DNA from: Myxococcales bacterium
GTDB lineage: Bacteria; Myxococcota_A; Polyangia; Haliangiales; Haliangiaceae
Assembly: GCA_024222395.1 (NCBI GenBank)
Contig: JAAEPE010000356.1
Coordinates: 1 to 43,819, forward strand
Direction of reading: 5' to 3'
DNA: 43,819 bases
Below the pieces are notes generated by a model. That model had not been told where the DNA came from. It searched no databases and saw only the letters and a list, made by a program, of their open reading frames with translations. The position numbers were made by a program, and so were the translations under genes. Positions 18,017 to 28,737 of the stretch are shown here, piece after piece. Each line of letters opens with the position of its first letter. Position 1 is the first letter of the stretch.

Positions 18017-19480
18017 CTATTCCGCCCCAAGCTTCGCCCGGAGCAGCTCATTGACCACCTGCGGCTTGGCCTTCCCGCCCGTAGCCTTCATGACCTGCCC
18101 AACAAAGAAGCCCAAGAGCTTCTGATTGCCGCCTCGATATCCCTGAACCTGCTTCGGATTCTTGGCGAGCAACTCATCAACAACAGCCTCCAGTGCCCCG
18201 GTATCTGTGATTTGCCCAAGGCCCTCTCGCTCGACGATGTCCCTGGCCTCCTCCTGGCTCTCAAGCATCTTCGGCAAGATGCCCTTGGCAATCTTGCCGC
18301 TGATCGTGTCATCGGCAATCAAGCGCAGTAAGCCCGCGAGCCTAGCCGGCTCAAGCGGCGACTCGCCGATGCCCTTCTCCAGTCTCTTCAGCTCGCCAAG
18401 AAGCTCGGCGCAGATCCAGTTGGCCGCAAGCTTGGCGTGCTTCACATCGCCAGCATGAGCGAGGGTAGCGTCGTAGTACTCGAGCATGCTGCACTCTGAT
18501 GAGAGCTGCGCGGCGTCGTCCGCGGAGAGGCCCAACCCCATGAGGCGCTCGCGAGCGTCGAGAGGCAACTCGGGAAGCGCGCTGCGAATACTCTCAATGG
18601 TCTCGTCCGAGACTTCGAGCGGTGGAAGATCCGGATCGGGGAAATACCTATAGTCGAGAGCTTCTTCCTTGCCTCGCATGCTGCGCGAAATGCCAGCGTC
18701 CGCGTCCCAGAGCCGAGTCTCAAGCACAACCCTCTCACCGGATTCGATCACACAGATCTGCCGGGCAATCTCGTGATCGATCGCCTGATGCACGAACTTG
18801 AACGAGTTGATGTTCTTGAGTTCGCTCCTTGTTCCGAGCGTATCTTCCCCACGAGGACGAATTGAAACGTTCGCATCGCAGCGCAATTGACCCTTTTCCA
18901 TGTCGCCTTCGGACACGCCAAGGTATCGAACGATTTGACGCAAGCTGCGCATGTAATCGGCGGCCTCACGAGCTGATCGCAAGACCGGCTCGCTAACAAC
19001 TTCGCAAAGGGTGACGCCGGCGCGATTTAGATCGACCAACGATCTGGGCCCGACGTGATTGTTCTTGCCCGCATCGTTCTCCAAGTGAATGCGGGTGAGC
19101 GCGATATTCTTTCGCACTCCTTCTTCGAGAATGGGCACAAAGCCGCCCTCGCAAATCGGCTCGTCGTATTGAGAGATTTGATAGCCCGCAGGCTGATCTG
19201 GGTAGAAGTAGTGTTTGCGAGCAAAGCGCGAGTGCTTGGCAATGGTGCAGCCGAGGGCGAGACCGAGGCGCATGGCTAGGCGCAAGCCTTCTTCGTTGAA
19301 GACTGGAAGTGCTCCGGGAAGCGCCAGCACCGTCGGATCTGTGAGGCTATTTGGAGAGGCGCCATATTGCACGGCAGATCCTGAGAACGCTTTGGAGTTG
19401 GTGGCGAGCTGCACGTGCACCTCGAGTCCAATGACCGCTTCCCACTTCTCGTTGCCGCCAGCGACCACTTTCGCGCTCAT
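18017..19480 (-). CDS. gatB: Asp-tRNA(Asn)/Glu-tRNA(Gln) amidotransferase subunit B
   Basis: 487 residues from ATG 19480, which overlaps the gatA stop (ATGA). WEAVIGLEVHVQLATNSKAF, FYPDQPAGYQISQYDEPIC and LRCDANVSIRP..TRSELKNINSF are GatB signatures. GatB phosphorylates misacylated Glu/Asp-tRNA and, with GatA-supplied ammonia, converts it to Gln/Asn-tRNA. The C-terminal YqeY-like tail domain (GYRGGNQKLLGFFVGQVMKA) is complete. Last gene of a coupled gatC-gatA-gatB operon. Confidence 0.95.
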   Translation of the reverse strand: MSAKVVAGGNEKWEAVIGLEVHVQLATNSKAFSGSAVQYGASPNSLTDPTVLALPGALPVFNEEGLRLAMRLGLALGCTIAKHSRFARKHYFYPDQPAGYQISQYDEPICEGGFVPILEEGVRKNIALTRIHLENDAGKNNHVGPRSLVDLNRAGVTLCEVVSEPVLRSAREAADYMRSLRQIVRYLGVSEGDMEKGQLRCDANVSIRPRGEDTLGTRSELKNINSFKFVHQAIDHEIARQICVIESGERVVLETRLWDADAGISRSMRGKEEALDYRYFPDPDLPPLEVSDETIESIRSALPELPLDARERLMGLGLSADDAAQLSSECSMLEYYDATLAHAGDVKHAKLAANWICAELLGELKRLEKGIGESPLEPARLAGLLRLIADDTISGKIAKGILPKMLESQEEARDIVEREGLGQITDTGALEAVVDELLAKNPKQVQGYRGGNQKLLGFFVGQVMKATGGKAKPQVVNELLRAKLGAE

Positions 19481-20949
19481 GACTGTCCTCCAAAACTCGG
19501 ACGCCGCGTGTGCCAATCGGTATGGCGCTGATAATCGGCGGCGCAGCGCAGGAGCATCTCTTCTTGCATCGGAGCGCCGAGGAGCTGAAGCCCGATGGGC
19601 ATGCCCGTATTGTCAAAGCCGCAATTCATGCTGAGGCCCGGTAGCCCTGCCAAGTTGCAGCTAAGCGTGAAGACGTCCGCCTTGTACATATCGATTGGAG
19701 TCTTCTTCGCACCAAAGGCAAATGCCGTCGTCGGAGCGGTTGGTGAGGCAATTACATCGACTTCGAAAAATGCGTTTTGGAAGTCCTCGGCAATGCGCGT
19801 GCGCACCTGCTGGGCCTTCTTATAATACGCATCGTAGTAGCCGGCTCTAAGAGCGAAGGTGCCGAGCATGATGCGCGTCTTGACCTCTGGGCCGAACCCC
19901 GCGTCTCGAGTCATGCCATACATTTCTTCAAGCGCTTCGTCATCGCCGCATCGCAAGCCATAGCGCACGCCATCGAAGCGAGCGAGGTTCGACGAAGCTT
20001 CGGCGGTCGCAAGTAGATAGTACGTAGGAAGTGCGTACTTGGTATGGGGCAGAGAAATGCGCTTGAGCTTTGCGCCAGCATTTTCGAGGTCGGCGAGGGC
20101 AGCGGATATCGCATCACTCACCGGCCCATCCACATCGTGGCCGCCCATCTCCTCGGTGATTCCGATGGTTAGCCCCTTTACGTTTTGCGCGCAGGCGTCG
20201 CGGTAGCGGGGCACGGGCGCTGTCGAACACGTGGCGTCTTGCACGTCGGCCCCAGCGATTACCTCGAGCATGAGAGCGGCGTCCTCGGCGCTCTTCGCCA
20301 GTGGCCCGATTTGATCAAAGGAGGATGCATAGGCAATAAGGCCATGCCTAGAAACCCGGCCATAGGTGGGCTTGAGACCGACGAGGCCGCAGAAGGATGC
20401 GGGTTGGCGAATCGATCCACCGGTGTCTGTGCCAAGAGAGATGGCACAGAGAGATGCGGAAACAGCGGCGGCGCTTCCGCCGGACGAACCGCCGGGTACT
20501 CTTTCCAAGTCCCATGGGTTCTTGCAGAGCTTCACGGCCGAGTGCTCGTTAGACGAGCCCATGGCGAATTCATCCAAGTTTAACTTGCCGAGAACCACCG
20601 CGCCACAATTGCGAAGTTTTCTTACTACCTCGCCTTCGTACGGGGGCACCCAGCCCTTGAGTATTTTGGAACCAGCAGTGGTCTCGAGGCCTTTCGTGAC
20701 CAGCAAGTCTTTTAGACCAATAGGTACCCCTGCGAGAGGCCCAACCGCGTCACCCGACGCAATAGCCGCGTCAACGGCCGAGGCCTGAGCCCGCGCTCCC
20801 TCGTGATCGACCAAGAGATACGAGCCAAGCTCCGAATCCAACGTATCAATTCGCGCTAGGTAGGCGTCGCATAGCTCGGCGGCCGAGACGCTCTTCTCGG
20901 CGACTCGGCGAGCCTGCTCGCAGGCGGAGGTGCTGATAAGGTCGCTCAT
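19477..20949 (-). CDS. gatA: Asp-tRNA(Asn)/Glu-tRNA(Gln) amidotransferase subunit A
   Basis: 490 residues, an amidase-signature enzyme that releases ammonia from glutamine. The catalytic triad is visible as Lys80 (GVPIGLKDLL), cis-Ser155 (PGGSSGGSAAAVS) and nucleophile Ser179 (TDTGGSIRQPAS). Length and motifs are normal. ATGA overlaps join it to gatC upstream and gatB downstream. Confidence 0.96.
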   Translation of the reverse strand: MSDLISTSACEQARRVAEKSVSAAELCDAYLARIDTLDSELGSYLLVDHEGARAQASAVDAAIASGDAVGPLAGVPIGLKDLLVTKGLETTAGSKILKGWVPPYEGEVVRKLRNCGAVVLGKLNLDEFAMGSSNEHSAVKLCKNPWDLERVPGGSSGGSAAAVSASLCAISLGTDTGGSIRQPASFCGLVGLKPTYGRVSRHGLIAYASSFDQIGPLAKSAEDAALMLEVIAGADVQDATCSTAPVPRYRDACAQNVKGLTIGITEEMGGHDVDGPVSDAISAALADLENAGAKLKRISLPHTKYALPTYYLLATAEASSNLARFDGVRYGLRCGDDEALEEMYGMTRDAGFGPEVKTRIMLGTFALRAGYYDAYYKKAQQVRTRIAEDFQNAFFEVDVIASPTAPTTAFAFGAKKTPIDMYKADVFTLSCNLAGLPGLSMNCGFDNTGMPIGLQLLGAPMQEEMLLRCAADYQRHTDWHTRRPSFGGQS

Positions 20950-21251
20950 TTGTTGCTCCCCGGCGGCAAGATCGCGGGGACACTAAAGAGGCCATCAGCA
21001 TGAGCGGGGCTTGCGGCGAGCGCGTCATCGGTTGGCAGGCTCGCCAAGACCACATCACTTCGCAGGTGTCCGACGGTGCCCAGGACGTGGCTCATTGGCA
21101 CAACGCCTTCCGTATCGACCTCTTTGAGAGCATCCATGTGCTCAAGAATGCCCACCAAATCTGTCTTGAGCTGGGCCACCTCGGTGTCGGAAAGTTGCAG
21201 GCGAGCCAAACTCCCCAGACTGCGAATTTCGTCTTCCGTAACCGTACTCAT
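20946..21251 (-). CDS. gatC: Asp-tRNA(Asn)/Glu-tRNA(Gln) amidotransferase subunit C
   Basis: 101 residues from ATG 21251 (MSTVTEDEIRSLGSLARLQL); the in-frame GTG 21269 would add six residues with no better signal. The pattern 'ARLQLSDTEVAQLKTDL..ILEHMDALKEVDTEGVVPMSH' matches GatC, a small clamp that stabilises GatAB. The C terminus (ILPPGSNK) includes the expected short tail, and the stop overlaps gatA. First gene of the operon. Confidence 0.93.
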   Translation of the reverse strand: MSTVTEDEIRSLGSLARLQLSDTEVAQLKTDLVGILEHMDALKEVDTEGVVPMSHVLGTVGHLRSDVVLASLPTDDALAASPAHADGLFSVPAILPPGSNK

Positions 21252-21314
21252 GCGGCGCGACGGTAGCACGCTCTTGTCCCGGCTTGTCTAGCACGCTAGG
21301 GTCCGGTCACCGCA

Positions 21315-21581
21315 ATGACTGCCACCGTACTCATCAATAACGAGGACTGCACAGGCGAATACACGATGTTCGATCTGCGCTCTTTGGACGAGGATGGTGC
21401 TGTGCTCGGCGGCCCTCTCTTTCTTGAGGTCGGCGAGACACTCGTACTCCGAGTCGAGAAGGACGACGAGAGCATCAATCTCGTAGCCAAGGTTCATGCT
21501 ATCGGTGCAGACGACGCGACCATGACTGTGCGCTTTGTGGATAGAGATCCAAAGCTCGCCGCGTTCGTTGCCGCCAAGTAA
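21315..21581 (+). CDS. Small PilZ-like beta-barrel protein
   Basis: 88 residues, divergent from gatC with 63 bases between the starts. The alternation of strands (VLINNEDCTGEYTMFDLRSL, LGGPLFLEVGETLVLRVEK, NLVAKVHAI, TMTVRFVDRDP) resembles a minimal PilZ domain, including the GxxxxV-x-F end strand. The RxxxR and D/NxSxxG motifs needed for cyclic-di-GMP binding are not evident, so it may be a non-binding relative. Family assignment is tentative; the ORF itself looks genuine. Confidence 0.6.
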   Translation: MTATVLINNEDCTGEYTMFDLRSLDEDGAVLGGPLFLEVGETLVLRVEKDDESINLVAKVHAIGADDATMTVRFVDRDPKLAAFVAAK

Positions 21582-21593
21582 GGCGGAGCCCCG

Positions 21594-22226
21594 CTACTCG
21601 GCTCCCAAATCCGGGTGGGTCGCAATGAAAGCAGGATGCGCCGCGCAGGACTCGGCGATTCTTGCCAGTGTGGGCATCCCCTCGAAGGATATGTTGAAGC
21701 GCTGCGCGTTGTAGATCTGAGGGTAGACGAAGAGGTCCGCAAAGCCCAAAACATCGCCCATGCAGAATGCCGCGGCGCGACTGGCTAGAACGCTCTCAAT
21801 CGCCTGCAGCCCCCTATCGATCACGGAAATTGCCCACTCACCCGAGTCACCTCCCTGTGCTGAAACCCGTTCGAGGATACGGATGTTCTGAAGCGGTTGA
21901 ATACCGGAATTCACCATCTCCGCTACCTGCCGCGCGCGAGCCCTTTGCCACGGCTCCTTTGGCAAGAGGGCTGGCTCGGGGTATCTCTCTTCAAGGTATT
22001 CGATGATTGCCGTCGACTGCCCGAGCTCCCGTACGACTCCACCATCGTCGAACACGAGAGTAGGAACTTGTCTCATAGGATTTCGAACCGAATACGCGAG
22101 GGAGTCTTGCTGCATCGCCTGCGCGGAGATGTCGACGACCTCAAGTTCGACCTCGAGACCTTTTGCAGCAAGTGCTGCACGGACTCGCCAAGAACACGAA
22201 CTTAGCCAGAAGTGATAGAGCTTCAT
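21594..22226 (-). CDS. maiA: Zeta-class glutathione S-transferase / maleylacetoacetate isomerase-like
   Basis: 210 residues. The N-terminal thioredoxin-fold domain starts MKLYHFWLSSCSWRVRAALA, carrying the zeta-class SSC-x-WRVR signature with the catalytic Ser/Cys, followed by NPMRQVPTL and the glutathione-binding ELGQSTAIIEYLEE. The helical domain contains NSGIQPLQNIRIL and DLFVYPQIYNA. MaiA isomerises maleylacetoacetate in tyrosine breakdown; related enzymes act on other cis-trans substrates. It follows mobB by nine bases. No other tyrosine-catabolism gene is adjacent; a FAH-superfamily gene lies about 20 kb away. Confidence 0.8.
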   Translation of the reverse strand: MKLYHFWLSSCSWRVRAALAAKGLEVELEVVDISAQAMQQDSLAYSVRNPMRQVPTLVFDDGGVVRELGQSTAIIEYLEERYPEPALLPKEPWQRARARQVAEMVNSGIQPLQNIRILERVSAQGGDSGEWAISVIDRGLQAIESVLASRAAAFCMGDVLGFADLFVYPQIYNAQRFNISFEGMPTLARIAESCAAHPAFIATHPDLGAE

Positions 22227-22235
22227 TGCGTGATT

Positions 22236-22751
22236 CTACCCCCGTTCAGCACGCTCTTCGAGCCCGCAGGCCTTGAGCACGAAGTCGCTAACGCCTTCGA
22301 TGTCATCCGCATCGAACTTTGGCAACTCGGAGTAGGCGTCGCTCGAGCCAACGATGGCAACGATTCCGGAGAGGCCAGCGGGAAGCACTGCGTTTGGGCG
22401 GTGCACGCCTATCTTCATAGCTGGCTGGTTCGCATAGCCTTCACAGAGCACCAGATCTAGCCCGGGTGGTAGCGCCTCCACAAGCTCAGCTAAGGTCGTC
22501 GGCCTATCCGTCGTAGTGACGACAGCCCGCTCAGTGTTTGAAGCGATGCCGATTGCATAGGCACCGGCACTGCGGAATCGGTCTGTATCCTTGCCAGGCT
22601 TGTCCATGTGGAAGCCGTGGGAGGCGTGCTTGAGGGCGCCAATCTTGAAGCCCCGCTTGGCGAGCACTTCAATGACGCGCGCGTTGAGCGTGGTCTTCCC
22701 GCAATTGGAGAGGCCCACGAAACAGAGAACTGGGGGAGGGGTCGTTTTCAT
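22236..22751 (-). CDS. mobB: Molybdopterin-guanine dinucleotide biosynthesis protein B
   Basis: 171 residues with P-loop GLSNCGKTT (13-21), IGALKHASHGFHMDKPGKDTDR (written here as motif KHASHGF..DKPGKDTDR) and CEGY, all typical of MobB. The protein binds GTP and assists MobA in attaching GMP to molybdenum cofactor. It is isolated from other moa/mob genes and lies 76 bases downstream of a dispersed repeat element; maiA follows. Confidence 0.9.
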   Translation of the reverse strand: MKTTPPPVLCFVGLSNCGKTTLNARVIEVLAKRGFKIGALKHASHGFHMDKPGKDTDRFRSAGAYAIGIASNTERAVVTTTDRPTTLAELVEALPPGLDLVLCEGYANQPAMKIGVHRPNAVLPAGLSGIVAIVGSSDAYSELPKFDADDIEGVSDFVLKACGLEERAERG

Positions 22752-22826
22752 AACTTGATGCCACTACTGCTGGCAGAGGGCTTCGTGGCCACAGCTCGTG
22801 AGCCGCGATGGCGGATCGAACTTCGG

Positions 22827-22988
22827 CTAGACCGCGGAGCGTAAACAATGATCGGCCTGATGGTCCTGCTTTCCCGATTGCAGCGTTGCTCATTTCGTCA
22901 TTTGCCCCGGCAAAATCCTCATTCGCGCCTTGCACTCGAAGAATCAGAACTCACCATCCTCGGTCATTCTTTTCGCTCGACGGTCTAG
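22827..22988 (-). repeat. MITE-like element, full-length copy (162 bp)
   Basis: On the minus strand it starts CTAGACCGTCGAGCG and ends GCGGTCTAG. The two ends form an imperfect inverted repeat of about 24 bases (CTAGACCG, two mismatches, GAGCG, one mismatch, AAA, one mismatch, AATG). The copy at 40304-40465 has exactly the same length and about nine differences. No transposase is encoded. The left end overlaps the stop codon of the DUF4388-DnaJ gene; the right end lies 76 bases before mobB. The 233-base gap here otherwise holds nothing recognisable. Confidence 0.85.
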
Positions 22989-24649
22989 CGACCGAAGAAG
23001 CCCTTCTTGGAGCCCTTTGCATCGCTAGCGGCACTCTCTTGATCTCGGAGAACACGGAGTTCGAGATTGCCCTCACGATGGTCCGGGCTCATTTTCAGAA
23101 GCTTCCTAAATGAAGCTACGGCCTCATCGCTACGGCCCATGAGCTTGAGCAGCTTTGCATGATAGAGCCGCGTTGTGACGCTCTCTGGGCTCTTGAGCAG
23201 AGCCGAAGAAACCTTGCCCATGACATCGCCCTCGAGCGCGGACCTATCGGTCGAGTTGCAGTACAAAGCCCAGGCGTAGAGTGCTTGGTACTCACTCTCC
23301 TCAGGCCGAAGCTCGCAAGCCTTCGCGAAAGACGTCTCCGCGGTACCAAATTGATCTCTTCGCAAGGCCATCTCGCCCACCCGAAAGTGCTCTTCGGCTT
23401 CGAATATCTTGCCCGCCACCTCTTCGGCCTTGACCTGGTCGGCGGCGAATTGCTTCTCACCACCAGCAGCCAGAACCTTCTTGTAGTGAGCTAGCTCTTT
23501 GGGGTTACTTAGAATCTTGAAGGCCTCATTAATTGCGGCAAAGACACGTTGAATGTCGTCTTCCATCCCCTCCAAACCAAGAGCTTGAAGCCGGTCAGGG
23601 TGTAAGCGTCGTGCAAGTTGGAAGTACGACTTGCGTACATCGGAGTCGGGGGCATCGTCCTTGAGATCGAGCACCTCGTAGTGGCTTCCGCCGGCATCGA
23701 GCAATCGTACTTTCTCGGAAACGAGCGCCGCTGTCTCCTCTCCGCCCGCCGACTGATTCTTGCTGGAACCGGACTCCTCCGGTTCGACCAAGCCAACGCC
23801 TCTCACGGTTGCTTGCGAGCTGCTGATGCGCTTGCTGCCCTCTGGCGCGGCGCTCTTCGTCGGTCGGGGCTTCCTAACTGGAGCGGGAACCGCAACGGCT
23901 GGTGGTGGCACCGCTGCAGAAGAGGTCTCGCTGCTAGAGCCGTACTTGACATAGCCACAGGCCACTAGGGAGTACGCCACACAACTGGCAATGTTGTCAT
24001 CAAGACCAGAGGAGAGAAGGTCGGCGAGGGACATCGGATGAGCCTGCAAACGAGCTAGGATCTCTTTCTCTTCCTCACCAAAGCCAAATGCCGATAGTTC
24101 CGGAAGGGCCTCGGGGTCCAGTGAGATTTGTCGATTTCCGATAGCGCTCAGTTCGGAAGAGAGCCGCTCTAGAGAGTAGTGCGTGCGAAGTCCAGAGTAG
24201 ATAAGCCAACGAGCGTCGAGTGCTGACAAGTCCGGATCGACCGCGAGAGAGGGCTGGTTGTCGACAACGAATGTCGCGTCCGCAAGCCCAAAGATTCGTG
24301 TAGCAGATCGCACGAGTACGTGGTGCTTGAGCGTCACACACTGCTGAGCACTAAGACTGCCTAGTTGGGCCAGCAGAGCCACCGCATCTTGTTCTGGCTT
24401 CTCCGCCATCTTCTGAACGAAGATACCGAGGGTCGAGGAGTTAACCAGCCCGTGAGTTAGGGCCTGCCTACCCGGAGAGTCAGCTGGCGACGAACTATGC
24501 GCGGCGACGATTTGCCCTTCAGACCAAACCACCTTGGTCTCGCGGCGCTTGTGCTCCATGATCAAATCGCCGGTGAAGCGCTTGGCACCCAAACTAGAGA
24601 TCGTTCGTGCGAACGGCCTATCAAAAACACTTCCCGAGGCAACTTTCAC
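22985..24649 (-). CDS. DUF4388 (PATAN) - DnaJ - TPR protein
   Basis: 554 residues from a GTG that overlaps the previous stop (GTGA). Residues about 5-75 fit a DUF4388/PATAN N terminus (LGAKRFTGDLIMEH..TKVVWSEGQIVAA), a module common in myxobacterial signalling proteins. A helical region and a Pro/Ala linker (about 240-300) lead to a J domain (about 322-392: HYEVLDLKDDAPDSDVRKSY, HPD at 350-352). TPR-like helices follow (FRVGEMALRRDQFGTAETSF and onward). It is probably a cytoplasmic co-chaperone recruiting Hsp70 to a signalling or envelope target. The TAG stop lies inside the terminal CTAG of the downstream repeat element. Confidence 0.85.
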   Translation of the reverse strand: MKVASGSVFDRPFARTISSLGAKRFTGDLIMEHKRRETKVVWSEGQIVAAHSSSPADSPGRQALTHGLVNSSTLGIFVQKMAEKPEQDAVALLAQLGSLSAQQCVTLKHHVLVRSATRIFGLADATFVVDNQPSLAVDPDLSALDARWLIYSGLRTHYSLERLSSELSAIGNRQISLDPEALPELSAFGFGEEEKEILARLQAHPMSLADLLSSGLDDNIASCVAYSLVACGYVKYGSSSETSSAAVPPPAVAVPAPVRKPRPTKSAAPEGSKRISSSQATVRGVGLVEPEESGSSKNQSAGGEETAALVSEKVRLLDAGGSHYEVLDLKDDAPDSDVRKSYFQLARRLHPDRLQALGLEGMEDDIQRVFAAINEAFKILSNPKELAHYKKVLAAGGEKQFAADQVKAEEVAGKIFEAEEHFRVGEMALRRDQFGTAETSFAKACELRPEESEYQALYAWALYCNSTDRSALEGDVMGKVSSALLKSPESVTTRLYHAKLLKLMGRSDEAVASFRKLLKMSPDHREGNLELRVLRDQESAASDAKGSKKGFFGR

Positions 24650-24804
24650 AGCTTTTGGCTCCTCGGCGCAGCGGCGATGCGACTCACCAAATAGGCGATG
24701 GCAAGGACCACGGTGATGCCAACGAGGAGCCCGACAACCAACTCGTCACCCTCCACGTAGCCCCACCAGTCGACACCACCCGATTGCATGCCTGTAGCAT
24801 CCAT
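24646..24804 (-). CDS. Mini membrane protein coupled to the DnaJ-domain gene
   Basis: 52 residues if started at ATG 24804 (47 from ATG 24789). One transmembrane helix (ELVVGLLVGITVVLAIAYLV) is followed by a short basic tail RIAAAPRSQKL. The stop overlaps the GTG start of the DnaJ-domain gene by GTGA, typical of translational coupling. Neither ATG has a good ribosome-binding site. The overlap, hydropathy and fit between neighbours support a real gene; no family recognised. Confidence 0.55.
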   Translation of the reverse strand: MDATGMQSGGVDWWGYVEGDELVVGLLVGITVVLAIAYLVSRIAAAPRSQKL

Positions 24805-24833
24805 GGCGAAGGTCTTATTTGTCAATGATCCGA

Positions 24834-26396
24834 CTAGAAGACACCCTGCGCCACGTCTCTGACCACGCTGGTCGGAATTGCTAGGCGGCCGGTAAATGTG
24901 TCTGCTGTGAACCCTATGCCCAGAACTACGGGCTCGCCGTCCTGTGCAGGTTTCTCGCTCTGCAACCACCCGAGAATGTCGAATGCCATGAAGAAGCTCT
25001 CATCGAGGGTCTTGGCCTGCTCGATGGACTTTGCCAGCTGAACGCCCTTTCCGCTGAGATTGCCGCTCTTGCTGGCCAAGGTGCGGGCTTGAGCCTTCGC
25101 CGAGGGACCAAAGGTGACGAGCAGAGTGTCGGCGACGATGCCGAAAAAGGCGCTAACGCCTCTCTTTCCGTAGTCTTTCTTGAGCTTCTCGGTAGTAGGA
25201 GTGAGCTTGACCTCGTGGATGCTGCCATCACGAGTCTTAATCGAGCCGAGCCGAAGCTTGCCCTTCATGCCAGCTATGTCGAGCTCCTTCTTTTTGCCGA
25301 TCATGCCAAGGAGGTTGTCGATGAGCTGGGCTAGGCTTTTTCCGTCAGCGACTTCCATGCCCACGACGAATTCACGCTTCGGAAATACGTTGATGGCGAC
25401 GCCCATTTCACCGTTGAGCCCACCGAGCTGAGCCGCAAGATGGGTGACCATCGGCTGGGCCTGCGCCTCGCCCAATTCCACAAGTAGCGGAAGAAAGGCG
25501 GTGAGATCGAGCCGGCCACCCATCAAGACGGACCAGGGCCCCGCACCTAGGCGACCGAGCATGGAGAATGAGGATGAGCGTTGCTTAGCAAGAAACTGCT
25601 TCAGCTCGCCGCCAATGCCTTCGCCGATAAGACGAATCGTTGCATTCGTTGAATTGCCATCGAAGTTCACGCTCAGCACTTCGATATTGGACATGGCCGT
25701 GAGAAGGAGCTCCCTGGCGACGTCCCCCGACGGATCATTGAGTTGGTTCTTGAGTTGCTCTCGAACCATGGGAGCGTGTGGCCCAGACATGATCTTGCCG
25801 AGGTGCAGCCTGACCATCGGCAATTCTGGGACATCCGCTGTGGCGAGGTTAGAGAGCCCATACGCCCCGCTCTTGTGCAATGCATCAAACTTGCCGATGG
25901 CGGCGTAGCCATCGTGCAGCATGACCATAGTCTTGGTGCCCTGCAGTGAGTCGGAGATTTCGGCTTCGCTTGCAACCGTTGCGACCAAGACTGCTTGTTG
26001 ATCATCGAGCATGATCATGTGAAGTGGCTGATTGAGGTCGATACCGCGAAGGCCAACCACACCGAGAATTCCCTCGATTTGCTTCATTAGTGTTTGCGGC
26101 GTGACGAATGCGGCCATGCCCGGAAGTACGGCGTCGACGAAGGTGCCGATTTGCGTGATCTGAGCGTTGGGATTGCCAGCAGTGAAGACTGCAGTGAGCT
26201 CGGCAGGTGCTTCGGCAGGAGTGGCCGGGACGTTTGGCAACTGCGGGGTAGCTGGCTCTCCAACAACCACAGTGGGAGAATCGGCGGCTACAACAGGTGT
26301 GGCCGTATGGGCAGGAGTCTTTGGATCGCTCGGGCTACCACAAGCGGCGGTGCTGAGAGCAATGGCGAGAAGGATGGACTTGCTGGCTTTGTTCAT
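24834..26396 (-). CDS. Large lipoprotein, DUF3352-like
   Basis: 520 residues from ATG 26396 (MNKASKSILLAIALSTAACG, lipobox TAAC); the ORF is open upstream but codes nothing signal-like before this. A Pro/Thr/Val-rich linker (about 22-70) is followed by a large alpha/beta region with repeated 'hydrophobic-strand, Gly' elements (GVVGLRGIDLNQPLHMIMLD, GPWSVLMGGRLDLTAFLPLL, GVAINVFPKREFVVGMEVAD). The overall pattern, with surveys of 'GYAAIG' and 'VGM', recalls DUF3352-type bacterial surface proteins; this is a guess. It ends at a stop 29 bases upstream of the mini membrane protein, so they may share a transcript. Confidence 0.65.
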   Translation of the reverse strand: MNKASKSILLAIALSTAACGSPSDPKTPAHTATPVVAADSPTVVVGEPATPQLPNVPATPAEAPAELTAVFTAGNPNAQITQIGTFVDAVLPGMAAFVTPQTLMKQIEGILGVVGLRGIDLNQPLHMIMLDDQQAVLVATVASEAEISDSLQGTKTMVMLHDGYAAIGKFDALHKSGAYGLSNLATADVPELPMVRLHLGKIMSGPHAPMVREQLKNQLNDPSGDVARELLLTAMSNIEVLSVNFDGNSTNATIRLIGEGIGGELKQFLAKQRSSSFSMLGRLGAGPWSVLMGGRLDLTAFLPLLVELGEAQAQPMVTHLAAQLGGLNGEMGVAINVFPKREFVVGMEVADGKSLAQLIDNLLGMIGKKKELDIAGMKGKLRLGSIKTRDGSIHEVKLTPTTEKLKKDYGKRGVSAFFGIVADTLLVTFGPSAKAQARTLASKSGNLSGKGVQLAKSIEQAKTLDESFFMAFDILGWLQSEKPAQDGEPVVLGIGFTADTFTGRLAIPTSVVRDVAQGVF

Positions 26397-26463
26397 GGGG
26401 ATTCTCTGCGGTTTGAGATCACGTCGCCGTCGATTGCGACAGGACATCGAGACACTATGGACA

Positions 26464-28518
<2,055 letters not shown>

Positions 28519-28737
28519 CGAGTTGCAGGTTCAATCCGGCGAGCCGGCTTTGGCAGGGGAGCCGCGGGCTCGAACGCTAGTTGGTCCAGACTTTGGCTGT
28601 AAAGGGGTCAGTGCAATTGGCGCCATTTTCAGGATACAAATGCCGGTGGTGGTGATCTCTTGTGCAGCAGCGGGTGATGTTCCGGTCCCGCAGCAGTAAA
28701 GAAGACCCGCGGGCTGGGACGCGGTAGACTATTTCGG

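Noticed and set aside
24817..24822. TTGACA upstream of the mini membrane protein as a promoter
   Set aside because: No -10 box at 16-18 bases; the spacing to the nearest TA-rich hexamer is too long and falls inside the coding region.
28519..28737. Possible tRNA or small RNA in the gap between the helicase and HExxH genes
   Set aside because: No cloverleaf, CCA end, or terminator-flanked hairpin could be folded by eye; the gap is treated as a divergent promoter region.
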